This document shows, in pieces, positions 43,259 to 53,685 of a stretch of 64,000 nt of DNA. The DNA is taken from the NCBI RefSeq assembly GCF_000332515.2, contig NZ_AOGZ02000014.1:691001-755000 (forward strand). The letters run 5' to 3'. The notes beneath the pieces were generated by a model. The model made no database searches and was not told the DNA's origin. It saw only the letters and a program-made list of their open reading frames with translations. The number at the start of each line of letters is the position of its first letter. Within the stretch, counting starts at the first letter, position 1. This DNA comes from Leptospira wolbachii serovar Codice str. CDC (GTDB taxonomy: Bacteria > Spirochaetota > Leptospiria > Leptospirales > Leptospiraceae). Position numbers and translations under genes: made by a program.

Positions 43259-44470
43259 CTACAAGAACAAATCAATTGCACTTTTAATAATTTCCAAAGC
43301 TTGTTTCATCTCGGCTTCCCGGATCACAAGGGGTGGTGCAAACCGAACTGTATTTTTATGAGTTTCTTTGGCCAAAATCCCCAGTTTCATTAGCTCAATA
43401 CAAAGTTTTTTTGCATCTACTATCTCCATGAATTGAACCGCATTTAAAAGACCTTTTCCCCGAACCGATTGCACTAGTGGGTGATTCCAAGATTTTATCG
43501 TATCTCTAAATAATGCCCCCATTGTTTCAGAATTCTCTGACATCCCCTCCTCTAAAATTGTTTTCACAGCGGTCATTGCCACTTCGCAAGCAAGTGGATT
43601 TCCACCAAAGGTAGAGCCATGTTCACCAGGTTTTAAAAGTAATAGAATTTCATCGGAACCTAACACGCAGGAAATGGGCATCATTCCACCCGAAAGAGCT
43701 TTACCGAGAAGTAACAAATCAGGTTTTATTGCAGAATGATCGGAACATAGAAGTTTTCCTGTTCTACCCAAACCAGTTTGTATTTCGTCAACAATCAATA
43801 GTACATTATGTAATTCGCATATTCTTTTTGCTTCTCTTAGATAATTTTCATGAGGAACAATGACACCAGCTTCGCCTTGAATCGCCTCTACCATAAAAGC
43901 AGCCACATTCGGATCAGAAGTTGCCTTTTCCAAAGTTTTCAAGTCATTGTAGGGAATGATTTCGTATCCAGAAAGAAAAGGACCAAAATCATTTTTACTT
44001 TTCGGATCTGTAGACGAAGAGATGGCGGCAATCGTTCTACCCCAAAAATTCCCTTCACAGAATATGATTTTTGCCTGGTTGTGTGGAATTTTTTTCTTTT
44101 GGTATCCCCATTTCCTAGCTAGTTTAACAGCTGTTTCTCCTGCCTCCACCCCCGTATTCATTGGCAATACTCTATCGTATCCAAATGTAGAACACATGAA
44201 CTCAGTAAATAGCGAAAGTTTGTTGTTATGGAAGGCTCGGGAAGTAAGCGTAAGGATGGATGATTGTCTTTGGAAAACTTCCACAATTTTTGGATGGCAG
44301 TGACCTTGATTCACAGCACTGTATGCAGAAAGAAAATCATAATACTTTTTTCCTTCTATATCCCAAAGATAAATACCTTCACCTTTTACCAATACAACCG
44401 GTAACGGAGAATAATTAAAGGCTCCAAACTTAGATTCTTTTTCAATTAGTAAATCCGTTAAATTTCCCAT
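43259..44470 (-). CDS. rocD: Ornithine aminotransferase
   Basis: PLP-dependent class III transaminase converting ornithine and 2-oxoglutarate into glutamate semialdehyde, which cyclises to pyrroline-5-carboxylate. DFLSAYSAVNQGHCHPKIVE is the ornithine-type start, VDEIQTGLGRTGKLL holds the cofactor Asp and LLGKALSGGMMP the Lys that binds PLP. 403 residues is standard. Divergent from the proline dehydrogenase gene, whose product makes the same intermediate, so the two arms converge on one enzyme. Confidence 0.93.
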   Translation of the reverse strand: MGNLTDLLIEKESKFGAFNYSPLPVVLVKGEGIYLWDIEGKKYYDFLSAYSAVNQGHCHPKIVEVFQRQSSILTLTSRAFHNNKLSLFTEFMCSTFGYDRVLPMNTGVEAGETAVKLARKWGYQKKKIPHNQAKIIFCEGNFWGRTIAAISSSTDPKSKNDFGPFLSGYEIIPYNDLKTLEKATSDPNVAAFMVEAIQGEAGVIVPHENYLREAKRICELHNVLLIVDEIQTGLGRTGKLLCSDHSAIKPDLLLLGKALSGGMMPISCVLGSDEILLLLKPGEHGSTFGGNPLACEVAMTAVKTILEEGMSENSETMGALFRDTIKSWNHPLVQSVRGKGLLNAVQFMEIVDAKKLCIELMKLGILAKETHKNTVRFAPPLVIREAEMKQALEIIKSAIDLFL

Positions 44471-44576
44471 TGGGAAATAAAAACATCTAAGTTATTGTTT
44501 ACAACTCCTTTCATATCTTATATTCTCATTTTTTAAAAGAATCTAGAGTTTTAGGATCAAATTTGGTTGTTACATT
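44471..44576. promoter_or_regulatory. Divergent regulatory region between rocD and proline dehydrogenase
   Basis: 106 AT-rich bases separate the two divergent start codons and must hold both promoters. Near-symmetric motifs TTGTTTACAA (around 44493) and GGTTGTTACATT (44565-44576) flank it and could be shared regulator sites. No regulator gene adjoins it, and no -35/-10 pair was convincing. Confidence 0.4.
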
Positions 44577-45896
44577 ATGTTTACAAAACAAATGCAATAT
44601 GATGATACGGAAATCCTTCGTATTGCGAAAAATATAGATTCGAATAATGGGTCTTTGTTTCAAAGATGCGTATTTTTTATTACCTCCAGAATCATTCATT
44701 TTGGATTTCAATATCCCAAATTAAAGTTACAGATTTTTAAATTTATTGATGTCCTCCCCTCTCTCAAAACAAAAAACATTTATTCGTATTTTAAAATTTA
44801 TATTTTCGATGAAGATACGGAGATACCGATTTTTTTAAAATCTTCGATTCATTTTTTTATCAATACTTTATCCCTAAACTTTCTTATTTCTTTTATGATA
44901 TCAAAAGCTGTAAAAGTTTTTGCCAAATTGTTTATCCTGACTAATTCAGCAAAAAACTTACAACCAATAGGTGCGTCCGCAAGGCCCCGCACTTATGACG
45001 TATTAGGCGAAATTGCAGTATCGCCCAAAGAAGCTAAAGAATATCTAAGGCAATATACGGAACTCATAGAAATTTTGCCAGAAGTGCCCGTAAATATCGA
45101 CCCTAAACTACGCACCAATATTTCTATCAAATGTTCAGGGATCGAAACAAGATTATATCCAGAATCAGAAGAGATGAGTATCCTTTTTTTAAAAGAAGTT
45201 CTTCGCCCCATTCTTCATTTGGCGATGCAGAAAGGAATCGGAATCAATTTGGATATGGAACAATACGATCTAAAATCAATCATTACACAAACAGCGATGA
45301 ATTTGTTTTTGGAAGAGGAATTCAAATCCTACCCTCATTTTGGTATTGTTGTACAAGCTTATTTAAAATCTTCCAAAGATGAATTAATTTCTTGGAAAGA
45401 ATATGCAAAGTTCCGGGGAGTTCCCGTCACCATTCGACTTGTGAAGGGAGCTTACTTAGAATATGAACGTATCAAAGCAGAAGAACGTGGCTGGGTTTCT
45501 CCTGTTTTTGATACCAAAAGAGAAACAGATATAAATTTTGAAGAAAATGTTTTATATCTTTTGGAATCGACTCCTTACCTTCGACCTGCATTTGGAACAC
45601 ATAATCTTCGATCGCTTTCCTTTATTCTATATCATGCTAAAAATAAATCCATTTTGGATTTTGAAATTCAAATGTTATATGGAATGGCCGGAAAATACAA
45701 AGCTGGATTAGAGTCGATGGGAATTATTATAAGAGAATATTCTCCCATTGGATCTTTACTTCCTGGAATGGCATACTTGATTCGTAGATTATTAGAGAAT
45801 ACCTCCAACCAAGGTTTTTTATATCAAATGAGTCTTGGAAAAAACTTAGAATCCTTGATCATCAATCCAAAAAAGGAAACAGTCAATGGAATTTAG
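44577..45896 (+). CDS. Proline dehydrogenase
   Basis: FAD enzyme oxidising proline to pyrroline-5-carboxylate. The PutA/PRODH barrel shows YDVLGEIAVSPKEAKEYL, ISIKCSGIETRLYPESEE, the substrate-binding GVPVTIRLVKGAYLEYE and YGMAGKYKAGLESMG with late Arg residues (YLIRRLLEN). The first 130 residues include a hydrophobic stretch (about 90-125) that may tether it to the membrane. The sequence lacks the PutA DNA-binding domain. It overlaps the next gene by 11 bases. Start uncertain because no ribosome site is seen before ATG 44577. Confidence 0.9.
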   Translation: MFTKQMQYDDTEILRIAKNIDSNNGSLFQRCVFFITSRIIHFGFQYPKLKLQIFKFIDVLPSLKTKNIYSYFKIYIFDEDTEIPIFLKSSIHFFINTLSLNFLISFMISKAVKVFAKLFILTNSAKNLQPIGASARPRTYDVLGEIAVSPKEAKEYLRQYTELIEILPEVPVNIDPKLRTNISIKCSGIETRLYPESEEMSILFLKEVLRPILHLAMQKGIGINLDMEQYDLKSIITQTAMNLFLEEEFKSYPHFGIVVQAYLKSSKDELISWKEYAKFRGVPVTIRLVKGAYLEYERIKAEERGWVSPVFDTKRETDINFEENVLYLLESTPYLRPAFGTHNLRSLSFILYHAKNKSILDFEIQMLYGMAGKYKAGLESMGIIIREYSPIGSLLPGMAYLIRRLLENTSNQGFLYQMSLGKNLESLIINPKKETVNGI

Positions 45897-47448
45897 AAAT
45901 GAAACCATTCGTGATTTTTCAGTGAATACAGAAAGAACCGCCTTAAGTTCTGTATTAAATTCTATTAAGAATTCACTTCCTTTCGAGGTTCCCATTTCCG
46001 TCGGTGGTATGGAGAAATTTTCGGCAAATCGTTTTGTTCACAAAAACCCTTGGTCACCAGATCTCGTGGTGTCAAAGGTTTCTCTTGCTAAAACCAATGA
46101 CTTACAGGAAGCCATTGAAATTTCCAAAGTTAATTGGAATAAGTGGCAAGAGCTGCCACAAGAAATACGTTCGAACATATTGCTAAAAGTCGCAGAAAAA
46201 TTAGTTAGTAAAAAAGATTTTATTATCTCTGTTTGTGTTTGGGAAACAGGAAAACATATTACGGAAGCAGAAATTGAATTTGCAGAAGCCGTCGACTTTT
46301 GCCGTTACTATGCAATGATTGCTATCAATCAACTTCTTCCGAAAAATGTAAACTTGTTAGGTGAAGACAATTTATACTACTACAAACCAAAGGGAATCGT
46401 AGGTTGTATCTCTCCTTGGAATTTTCCCATGGCCATATTTACTGGAATGTGTGCAGGCCCCATTGTAACAGGAAACATAGTCATTGCCAAACCAGCAGAA
46501 GAAACATCCGCTACAGCTTATGAAATCACAAAATGTTTTTGGGAGGCCGGTGTTCCGAAAGAAATTTTCCATTTTTTACCGGGACTTGGTTCCGAAATCG
46601 GGGAAGCCATTGTCACTCACCCGGAAGTTTCTGTAATCAATTTTACAGGTTCCAGGGATATCGGTCTTTCCATTCTTCAAAAAGCTTCCTTTGTTTCTCC
46701 CGGACAACGTATCATTAAAAAAGTTATCTGTGAGTTAGGTGGAAAAAATGCAATGATAGTTGATGCAGACGCCGACCTGGACGTTGCGATCCAATGCATA
46801 CTTTCTTCTGCGTTCGGATTCCAAGGTCAAAAATGCAGTGCCCTCTCTCGACTTTTCGTACATAACGATTGTTATGATAAATTAAAGGAAAGATTAATCG
46901 CAGCCATGGATGGATTATTGATTGGCTCACCCTTGGATTTTGAAAATCGAGTTGGACCTGTAATTCATGAAGAAAGTTATCAGCGACTTTTGAACTTACA
47001 AAAGGAGAATGAGAGTTTTTTAGCAACAAAAACTTCCTTAATTCCAGATAACGGATATTATATTGCACCAAGTTTGTATGAACCACAACTCGATTCCTCC
47101 ATGTGGACCTCGGAAATCTTTGGACCTTTACTTTCGATGCTAAAGATTTCGAGTTTTTCTATGGGAATCAAATACGCAAATGATTCTGACTACGCACTTA
47201 CTTGTGGAGTTATCTCAAGGAATCCAAAACATCTGTTGCAGGCAAAATTGGAAATAGAAGCGGGAAACCTATACGTCAACCGTGGGATCACTGGGGCCGT
47301 AGTCAACAGACAACCATTTGGTGGAGGAAAACTATCTGGAACCGGAGCTAAAGCTGGCGGACCAGACTATTTACATCTTTTTGTAGATGGAAAAACCTAC
47401 ACCGAGAATACAATGCGCCAAGGTTTCTCAAGAGACACTATCCAATGA
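45886..47448 (+). CDS. 1-pyrroline-5-carboxylate dehydrogenase
   Basis: An NAD-dependent aldehyde dehydrogenase finishing proline and ornithine breakdown to glutamate. The catalytic Cys is C317 in GFQGQKCSALSR and the general base E283 in VICELGGKNAM, 34 residues apart as in the family. SPWNFPMAIFTGM and NFTGSRDIGLSIL bind NAD. The PutA-type C-terminal PFGGGKLSGTGAKAGGPDYL is typical of P5C dehydrogenases. 520 residues. The coupling to the proline dehydrogenase gene makes this assignment firm. Confidence 0.92.
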   Translation: MEFRNETIRDFSVNTERTALSSVLNSIKNSLPFEVPISVGGMEKFSANRFVHKNPWSPDLVVSKVSLAKTNDLQEAIEISKVNWNKWQELPQEIRSNILLKVAEKLVSKKDFIISVCVWETGKHITEAEIEFAEAVDFCRYYAMIAINQLLPKNVNLLGEDNLYYYKPKGIVGCISPWNFPMAIFTGMCAGPIVTGNIVIAKPAEETSATAYEITKCFWEAGVPKEIFHFLPGLGSEIGEAIVTHPEVSVINFTGSRDIGLSILQKASFVSPGQRIIKKVICELGGKNAMIVDADADLDVAIQCILSSAFGFQGQKCSALSRLFVHNDCYDKLKERLIAAMDGLLIGSPLDFENRVGPVIHEESYQRLLNLQKENESFLATKTSLIPDNGYYIAPSLYEPQLDSSMWTSEIFGPLLSMLKISSFSMGIKYANDSDYALTCGVISRNPKHLLQAKLEIEAGNLYVNRGITGAVVNRQPFGGGKLSGTGAKAGGPDYLHLFVDGKTYTENTMRQGFSRDTIQ

Positions 47449-47474
47449 GAAACAATAGGATCTTTTGACTTTTT

Positions 47475-48419
47475 TTACTTTTCCGAACTTGATATTCTTT
47501 CTTGGTGTCCCGGATAGACAAACTTAGGTTTATGTGTTTCAGCCAATCCTTTTAAAAAGTCCAAACTTTTCCGATTGAGTTTGCGGTCCGTTGTAAAAGC
47601 ACCTGGTGTGACTCCTTCTTTCCATCCCCATCTGGTATGACAAGAATCCCCAAGTATCAAGTGCCCGCCTTCTTTTGAGCGAATGTAAAATGCTAAACTT
47701 CCCGGTGTATGTCCCGGTACGGAAAGAATATAAAAACTCTGATCTGCAAAAAAATCAAGGACGACAATTTCATTTGGACTTTTACCAAAATCAAATTGAA
47801 TTAAGTTTGGATTTTCTCCTAACAAACGATTGGTGGATCCTTGCACAAAAATGTTAATGAAATACTTGCTAGTTACCTCACCCGGCCCCACATAAAAAGG
47901 AATCGACCTGTCCATCTCATAGGAACCAAGAGTATGATCTAAATGCAGATGAGTAAAAAACACTCCCTTTAAATCTATTTTATTTTTTTTCAAATAGGTG
48001 TTAGTCGTTTCATACACTTTAAGTTTATCAAAATGCATTTGCGATTCCACGATGGAGCTGACAAGGCGCCCATCCTTTCCATTAGGGAAGTTTTCTCCCA
48101 TTCCAGAATCGATCATAAAACTTCCGTATTTTGGGTGTTTGATGAGATAAAAATAAATAGAAATAGGCTCGAGTCGATCCTTCAAACCTGCTGCTTTGGC
48201 TTTTGGATCATCCAAGTCTAAAAGCCCAGCAAGAGAGGCTTCCCAATCGGCGACTTTGACCACTTGGAATTCAACCTCAACTTTTGGTTTGGGAGACAAC
48301 GGGATGGTTTCAGTAGAACTATTAGAAACATAAGGAGTTACTTTATGTGAAGTTACCTGACAGGAAAGTCCGCAAACAAAAAGAATAAACAAAACACTAA
48401 AGTTTGCTCTAATAAACAT
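47475..48419 (-). CDS. Metallo-beta-lactamase-fold lipoprotein, AHL-lactonase-like
   Basis: Signal peptide FSVLFILFVCGLSC-Q gives a lipoprotein. The metal site FFTHLHLDHTLGSYE is HxHxDH, followed by VPGHTPGSLAFYIR and LILGDSCHTRWG and a C-terminal VYPGHQE His. This order is that of N-acyl-homoserine lactonase-type enzymes (AiiA branch), though real substrates in this group vary. ATG 48419 is preferred over TTG 48422 because AGGTGG lies seven bases before it. About 314 residues. Confidence 0.82.
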   Translation of the reverse strand: MFIRANFSVLFILFVCGLSCQVTSHKVTPYVSNSSTETIPLSPKPKVEVEFQVVKVADWEASLAGLLDLDDPKAKAAGLKDRLEPISIYFYLIKHPKYGSFMIDSGMGENFPNGKDGRLVSSIVESQMHFDKLKVYETTNTYLKKNKIDLKGVFFTHLHLDHTLGSYEMDRSIPFYVGPGEVTSKYFINIFVQGSTNRLLGENPNLIQFDFGKSPNEIVVLDFFADQSFYILSVPGHTPGSLAFYIRSKEGGHLILGDSCHTRWGWKEGVTPGAFTTDRKLNRKSLDFLKGLAETHKPKFVYPGHQERISSSEK

Positions 48420-48655
48420 CAAACAACCACCTTCTTTAAAACTCAGTCGATCGGATCCATTTGAATAGTCACTCTAAAATTGAAGACTGTGTTCCACCTT
48501 TTGTAACATAGATCTTAAAACTACCAAAGAATATTCCACTCACCAATACAAAGATTTGGATTTTTTTTTGAGATTTAGAAACAAAATGGGAAATAATTTA
48601 TTGCATAACTGACTTGTTTAGTATTAGATAAATCACTCTTTAGAGCAAAGCCAAA

Positions 48656-50056
48656 ATGCGAAAATTCAATCTTAATATATTACCTTTGTTTTTTTGTGTT
48701 TCTTGTTTTTATCATCCGTTATGGAGGCCCTATTTTTTCCCAGAAAAGGATCAGTTTTCCAAACTCCATTTACAACTTGCTGCGGCCTTATTCCTCATAC
48801 AACCTAGGATCTATTCTCTTTCCAAAACTTCGGGAGTCGAAGGTGAAACGATAGTCATCGAAGGGGTGAACTTTTCCGCAGAAGCTTTAGAAAACAAAGT
48901 GTTCTTTGCTGGTCCTGTAGAAGCAGCCATCGATGCCGCAAGCCAAACGAGTGTCACAGTTCGCGTTCCCTACGGTGCAAAATCCGGAGCCATTACAATC
49001 CAAAACAACCAAGGTTCTTCGCAGAGCTTAGATACATTTATCGTATATCGCTATTTCATCAGTTTCTCTGCTGGCACCAATACAGAACTATACTCCCTCA
49101 ATATGAATACTGGCGAGATAGTTGCGACACCAGGATCACCTTATCCACTGGCATCCAATTCTGCCAAGTTTTCAGCAAATGGAAAATTTGCTTATTCCGG
49201 TGGATTCGGAATCACCAATATCTCTAGTTATGCGGTAAATCCAACCAATGGATTTCTGTCTTCTCTAAATACCAATGCAGGCACCACAACAATCGATCCT
49301 GTATTCTTTGCCTTTCACCCATCAAGCAGATTTTTATATGTATCAAGCATTAGTGGTGCCAGCATCGCTGCTTTTGCCTTTGACCAGAATACGGGAATAC
49401 TTACAAAGATAAATGATTATAACCAACCCTGCTCCTGCAGTCTCAACCATTTGGCAATCACTCACAATGGAAAATTTCTTTATGTCACTGGAAATGGTGG
49501 CAGCGAACCTATCATCGGTTATTTGATAGATCAGGCGACAGGGGTATTGTCTAATTTGGTCGGTTCTCCATTTGCGACGGGGATCTCCAATCTAGAGGCC
49601 CTTCTCATTGAGCCCACATCCAACTACTTATATTCCGTTTCTGGAACCAGCGTTATTGTTGGCAGGCAAATTGATTTGTCCACAGGGAGCCTAACAGCGA
49701 TTCCAGGAAGCCCCTTTGCAGGAACAGCAGGAAACTTTCGGGCTGTGATGCATCCATCAGGAAGGTATTTTTATACAGTGAATATTCTAGGGGCACAATT
49801 AGCAAAACATGATATATCTTTAACTAATGGTTCCCTCTCCTCAGCAAATTCCATTCTGACCTTTGGATCCAACTTACAATTTGTTACATTGGATCCGACC
49901 GGTACTTATGGTTTTGTCAGCAATATTTCATCGAACAATTTTTATCAATTCCGAGTGGATGCAGTAACGGGAGGAACATCTCTAATGAACTCTGGCATTC
50001 CTTATCCTGCTTCGACTACCCCCAATGTCCCTGAACCTTTTCGAGTAGCACAATGA
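48656..50056 (+). CDS. IPT/TIG and beta-propeller lipoprotein
   Basis: A 466-residue lipoprotein (signal ending LFFCVSC). Residues about 55-125 form an IPT/TIG Ig-like domain (RIYSLSKTSGVEGETIVIEG, and KNKVFFAGPVEAAID). The rest is a propeller of blades such as GKFLYVTGNGGSEPIIGYLID and RYFYTVNILGAQLAKHDI, the lactonase-like family. It resembles the lipoproteins at 40700 and 62683. Likely a surface or periplasmic binding protein. Confidence 0.82.
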   Translation: MRKFNLNILPLFFCVSCFYHPLWRPYFFPEKDQFSKLHLQLAAALFLIQPRIYSLSKTSGVEGETIVIEGVNFSAEALENKVFFAGPVEAAIDAASQTSVTVRVPYGAKSGAITIQNNQGSSQSLDTFIVYRYFISFSAGTNTELYSLNMNTGEIVATPGSPYPLASNSAKFSANGKFAYSGGFGITNISSYAVNPTNGFLSSLNTNAGTTTIDPVFFAFHPSSRFLYVSSISGASIAAFAFDQNTGILTKINDYNQPCSCSLNHLAITHNGKFLYVTGNGGSEPIIGYLIDQATGVLSNLVGSPFATGISNLEALLIEPTSNYLYSVSGTSVIVGRQIDLSTGSLTAIPGSPFAGTAGNFRAVMHPSGRYFYTVNILGAQLAKHDISLTNGSLSSANSILTFGSNLQFVTLDPTGTYGFVSNISSNNFYQFRVDAVTGGTSLMNSGIPYPASTTPNVPEPFRVAQ

Positions 50057-50178
50057 TTAAAAAACTATCATAGGAGCCGCTTTTCAACCATTAGGTTACT
50101 CTTTTTATGAACTAAGTACGTTCATTTCATTTGAGGATTTCTTGACTTTTTTCTTTTAGCTGATTTATTTTCTAACGA

Positions 50179-52659
50179 ATGACCCAATTTCTAACGTTTG
50201 TTCGCTCTCTCTTTCAGTCTCCAGCGGGAGTGGAACTCCGCTACCAAAGGTATTATGTAGCAACCAATTCTATTTATGTCTTAGCGGGTCTCATCCACTT
50301 CACCTTCATCTTTTTCTTTTCTGCTGTGGGAGCAATAGAAATGGCGCTCTTCAATATCGGGAGTGTAGTTTGGTTTGGGTTCACCATCTGGATCAATCGA
50401 AAGAAATTCCTTTTCACTTCTTTGTATTTATGTTTTTCAGAAGTGTTCCTGCACGCTTTAGCAGCCACGTACTTTTTTGGATGGGGCGCTGGATACCAAT
50501 ATTACATGATGCTTTTTGCCACAGGGATTTTTCTATTACCTCCTGGAAAAAACTTTCTTAAGTTTGGAAGTATAGTCATTGGATGTTTACTATTTGCATC
50601 TACCTATTATTATTCGATGTCCTATCCTCCCTTATATGTATGGAGTGAGAATTTTCTTGCTCTCATCAATGTATCCAATATTATTTTTTCTACACTCTTC
50701 CATGCTGGATTTGCTTACTATTTCACTTTGGCAGCTAACGTAGCCGAAGATTCATTGGAGAGAGAAAACAAAGCACAAACAGCTTTTTTTCAAAACATAT
50801 CCCATGAATTACGAACTCCCCTCACCTTAATTTCGGGTTCATCGGAATCGGCCCTTCTGCGAGAAGAAGGGCTTTCTTCTTCAGAAGTAAAAGTTGTGGT
50901 AAACCAATCAAGACGACTCACTCGTTTGGTAAACCAACTCCTGGATCTCCAAAAAATTACTTCAGGTAGGATGGAACTTCGAAAGTCTCCACTTCGTTTG
51001 GGTGAATTTTTAACCCAGGTATCAGAAAACTTTACCGCCTATGTAAAACGGAAAAATATCAACTTCGAACTGATATTATGTGACGAACCTTTGTTTGTTG
51101 ATGCAGATCCAGAACAATTAGACAAATGTATTTTTAATTATCTCTCCAACTCGATTAAGTTTACAGAAGCGGGAGGAATGATTCGTTTCGAATTACAAAA
51201 AAAAGAAAATGAGGCAGTGGTTTCCGTTCGAGATACTGGAGTTGGAATGGAAGAAACCCAGATCCGAAGATTATTTTCAAGATTTGGAATTAGCGAAGCT
51301 TCTCTAACTCGAGAGCAAGAAGGAACAGGACTTGGACTTGCTTTAGTAAAAGAATTAGTCGAATTACATGGCGGTAAGGTGGGAGTGGAAAGTGAACTAG
51401 GAAAGGGTTCTCATTTTTATTTCACTTTACCTCTTTTATCAATCGTTTCTAAAGAAGTGAAAACAAATAATAATCATTACCATCTAAGCAGACATGAATA
51501 CATCCCTGATGAAGTAAAACATCCCTTTCTTTCTTTAGAAAAAACCAACCTAAAAAGACCCACCAAACTTCTAGTAGTTGAAGACAATCCCGATTTACGA
51601 TCTTATTTAGGATCCATTTTAACTCGTGTGGGGTTTCACGTTCTTGTGGCAGCGGATGGACAAGCGGGGCTTGATGCGATCTATTCAGAAACGCCCGATT
51701 TAATTATCACCGACCTCATGATGCCTAAACTAAGCGGGCTCGACCTAATCCGTGAAATTAGAAAAAAAGAACATCTACATTCATTACCAATCATTCTACT
51801 CACAGCCAAAGCAGATGAATCCACAAGAAAAGAAGTACATGGAGAAGGAGCAGATATATACCTTTCGAAACCATTTCTAGAATCTGAACTTTTGAGTGTG
51901 GTTCGAAACGCTTTACGATTAAAAGAAAAAGAATTCTATCTTAGAGAAGAACTTTCCCGTGGCATTCGAATCCAAAAGAAACTTTTGCCCGAGTTGAACT
52001 TTGACAAAGGACTCATTTCGGCAGACTTAGAATTTTTGCCAAGTGATGGAATTGCTGGCGATTATTACGTTGTGCAATCATTAGGTGGTGGTAAAACTTT
52101 TTTATTTTTGGCTGATGTTTCGGGTCACGGTTTTGCCGCAGGAATGGTCTCTGCCCTATTACATTTTGTTTTACAACTACCCGAAACTCCTAAAGAAAAT
52201 CCATCAATTTGTTTAGAACGTTTGAATTCCTATCTCTATGGAAACACTGCCGGTTTGTTTGTTACAGCAGTCGCGGTGGTAGTGGACTCCCATCAAAATA
52301 AATTTACTTGGTCAAAAGCGGGTCATGAAGATATTTATCTAGGCACAAAAGATGGATTTTCTCCACTTATCGGAAAGGGCAAACCATTGGCAGTTTTTTC
52401 AAACTGGGTGGGAGAAAATAATGAAGTGAGTTATTTGTCAGGCGATACACTCTTCTTATTCTCCGATGGAATTTTTGATGTTCGTTCCAAAGATCAAACT
52501 CTCTTTCGGGATTCTGGGTTTTTGGAATGGGCAAAAGAAAGGACTAATTGGAAGGAAAAAACATCCCTTCGTAATTTATTGCAAATGGCAAGAAACCATC
52601 AAAACTCAGAAAAGTTTGAAGATGATGTCACTTTGCTTTCCGTTGAATTTTTAAAATAG
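50179..52659 (+). CDS. Sensor histidine kinase fused to receiver and SpoIIE-type phosphatase
   Basis: An 826-residue protein. About five membrane helices occupy residues 25-195. The kinase core has H209 in [12 protein letters not shown], an N box ([13 protein letters not shown]) and G boxes ([24 protein letters not shown]), ending near 435. A receiver domain follows, with phospho-acceptor D512 in [12 protein letters not shown] and LLTAK. From about 600 the C-terminus is a PP2C/SpoIIE phosphatase ([32 protein letters not shown]). One chain thus links autophosphorylation, phosphotransfer and Ser/Thr dephosphorylation, a partner-switching type output. Confidence 0.9.
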   Translation: MTQFLTFVRSLFQSPAGVELRYQRYYVATNSIYVLAGLIHFTFIFFFSAVGAIEMALFNIGSVVWFGFTIWINRKKFLFTSLYLCFSEVFLHALAATYFFGWGAGYQYYMMLFATGIFLLPPGKNFLKFGSIVIGCLLFASTYYYSMSYPPLYVWSENFLALINVSNIIFSTLFHAGFAYYFTLAANVAEDSLERENKAQTAFFQNISHELRTPLTLISGSSESALLREEGLSSSEVKVVVNQSRRLTRLVNQLLDLQKITSGRMELRKSPLRLGEFLTQVSENFTAYVKRKNINFELILCDEPLFVDADPEQLDKCIFNYLSNSIKFTEAGGMIRFELQKKENEAVVSVRDTGVGMEETQIRRLFSRFGISEASLTREQEGTGLGLALVKELVELHGGKVGVESELGKGSHFYFTLPLLSIVSKEVKTNNNHYHLSRHEYIPDEVKHPFLSLEKTNLKRPTKLLVVEDNPDLRSYLGSILTRVGFHVLVAADGQAGLDAIYSETPDLIITDLMMPKLSGLDLIREIRKKEHLHSLPIILLTAKADESTRKEVHGEGADIYLSKPFLESELLSVVRNALRLKEKEFYLREELSRGIRIQKKLLPELNFDKGLISADLEFLPSDGIAGDYYVVQSLGGGKTFLFLADVSGHGFAAGMVSALLHFVLQLPETPKENPSICLERLNSYLYGNTAGLFVTAVAVVVDSHQNKFTWSKAGHEDIYLGTKDGFSPLIGKGKPLAVFSNWVGENNEVSYLSGDTLFLFSDGIFDVRSKDQTLFRDSGFLEWAKERTNWKEKTSLRNLLQMARNHQNSEKFEDDVTLLSVEFLK

Positions 52660-52942
52660 AGTTGATAGGATGATTCGTCTTTCTTGTTAAATCAATACAG
52701 GATTAGCTTCTTATGGGTTACAAACTCAGAACATTGTTCGATTTGATGGTATTTTCAGAATGCCCTGCATCCGGAATATTACCTCTTTTAATGAGTTGTT
52801 TTTTTTTCAGTCCTCTTACCATTATGTGCTATCTATTCAGGTTTCGGTGAAGAGTCAGGCGTTACCTTTTGCAAGAAATTTTATTGCTAGTTACATAACC
52901 CGTACAACCTTTTAGAAATGAAATTGAGATGGAAAAACTAAA

Positions 52943-53638
52943 ATGAAAAACCCTATTGGAGTGATTATACTCCTCTTTGTCTCATGTTATTCCCAACAAC
53001 TCCTTCCCTGTGAACCATTTGAACCGGTGTTTTTAAAACCAATTGATACATCACGAGAAGATAAAGATTTCTTTTCATTCAAACAGAAGTTAGAAAAAGC
53101 GATCCAAGAGAAAAATCTAAAATTCATTGAATCAATAATAGATCCTCAGATTTCTTTTGAATTTGCTGAGGACGGGATGGGGAAAACAAAATTTTTAAAA
53201 TATTGGAAATTGGATAAAAATCCAAAGAACTCTGAATTTTGGAACGAACTCTCGCAAATGATAAACCTCGGTTTTACATTTAAAGATAATATTTGGTCAG
53301 CTCCGTTTTTATTCAACCAAACACCTGAATCCATTGATTCCTATAGCTTTTCGCTTATTACGGGAAATACAGTCAATATTCGGAATAAACCTTCCAAAAA
53401 GGGGGCGGTCCTAACGCAACTTAGCTGGGAGTTTGTTAAAAATGAATATGATGAATCAAATGCAAACCAAAAACAACTTCCCAATGAACCGTGTAATTGG
53501 AAAAAGGTTTGTATTTCTGATGGGCAAGTTGGGTATATTTGTGAACAATATTTACGAAGTCCGATGGATCACCGCGTTGGTTTTTCTAAGAAAAACAACT
53601 CATGGATGATGATTTTCTTTGTAGAAGGTGGAGACTAA
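52943..53638 (+). CDS. SH3-domain lipoprotein
   Basis: A 231-residue exported protein. The signal ends in LLFVSC-YSQQ, a good lipobox. Residues about 20-120 are a helical N-terminal part; from about 135 an SH3b fold appears (GNTVNIRNKPSKKGAVLTQLSWEFV, then GQVGYICEQYL). Bacterial SH3b domains bind cell-wall or other peptides. The 283 bases before it show no other gene. It faces clpP. Confidence 0.7.
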   Translation: MKNPIGVIILLFVSCYSQQLLPCEPFEPVFLKPIDTSREDKDFFSFKQKLEKAIQEKNLKFIESIIDPQISFEFAEDGMGKTKFLKYWKLDKNPKNSEFWNELSQMINLGFTFKDNIWSAPFLFNQTPESIDSYSFSLITGNTVNIRNKPSKKGAVLTQLSWEFVKNEYDESNANQKQLPNEPCNWKKVCISDGQVGYICEQYLRSPMDHRVGFSKKNNSWMMIFFVEGGD

Positions 53639-53653
53639 AATAAAAACTGCTTA

Positions 53654-53676
53654 GGCCACACTTCTTTGTTGTGGCC
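53654..53676. terminator. Hairpin between convergent SH3 and clpP genes
   Basis: GGCCACA (53654-53660) and TGTGGCC (53670-53676) form a 7-bp stem with a 9-base loop. On the minus strand it is followed by GCAGTTTTTATTTT, which makes a weak T-rich tail for clpP. It may serve both genes. Confidence 0.5.
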
Positions 53677-53685
53677 AGTTGCAAC

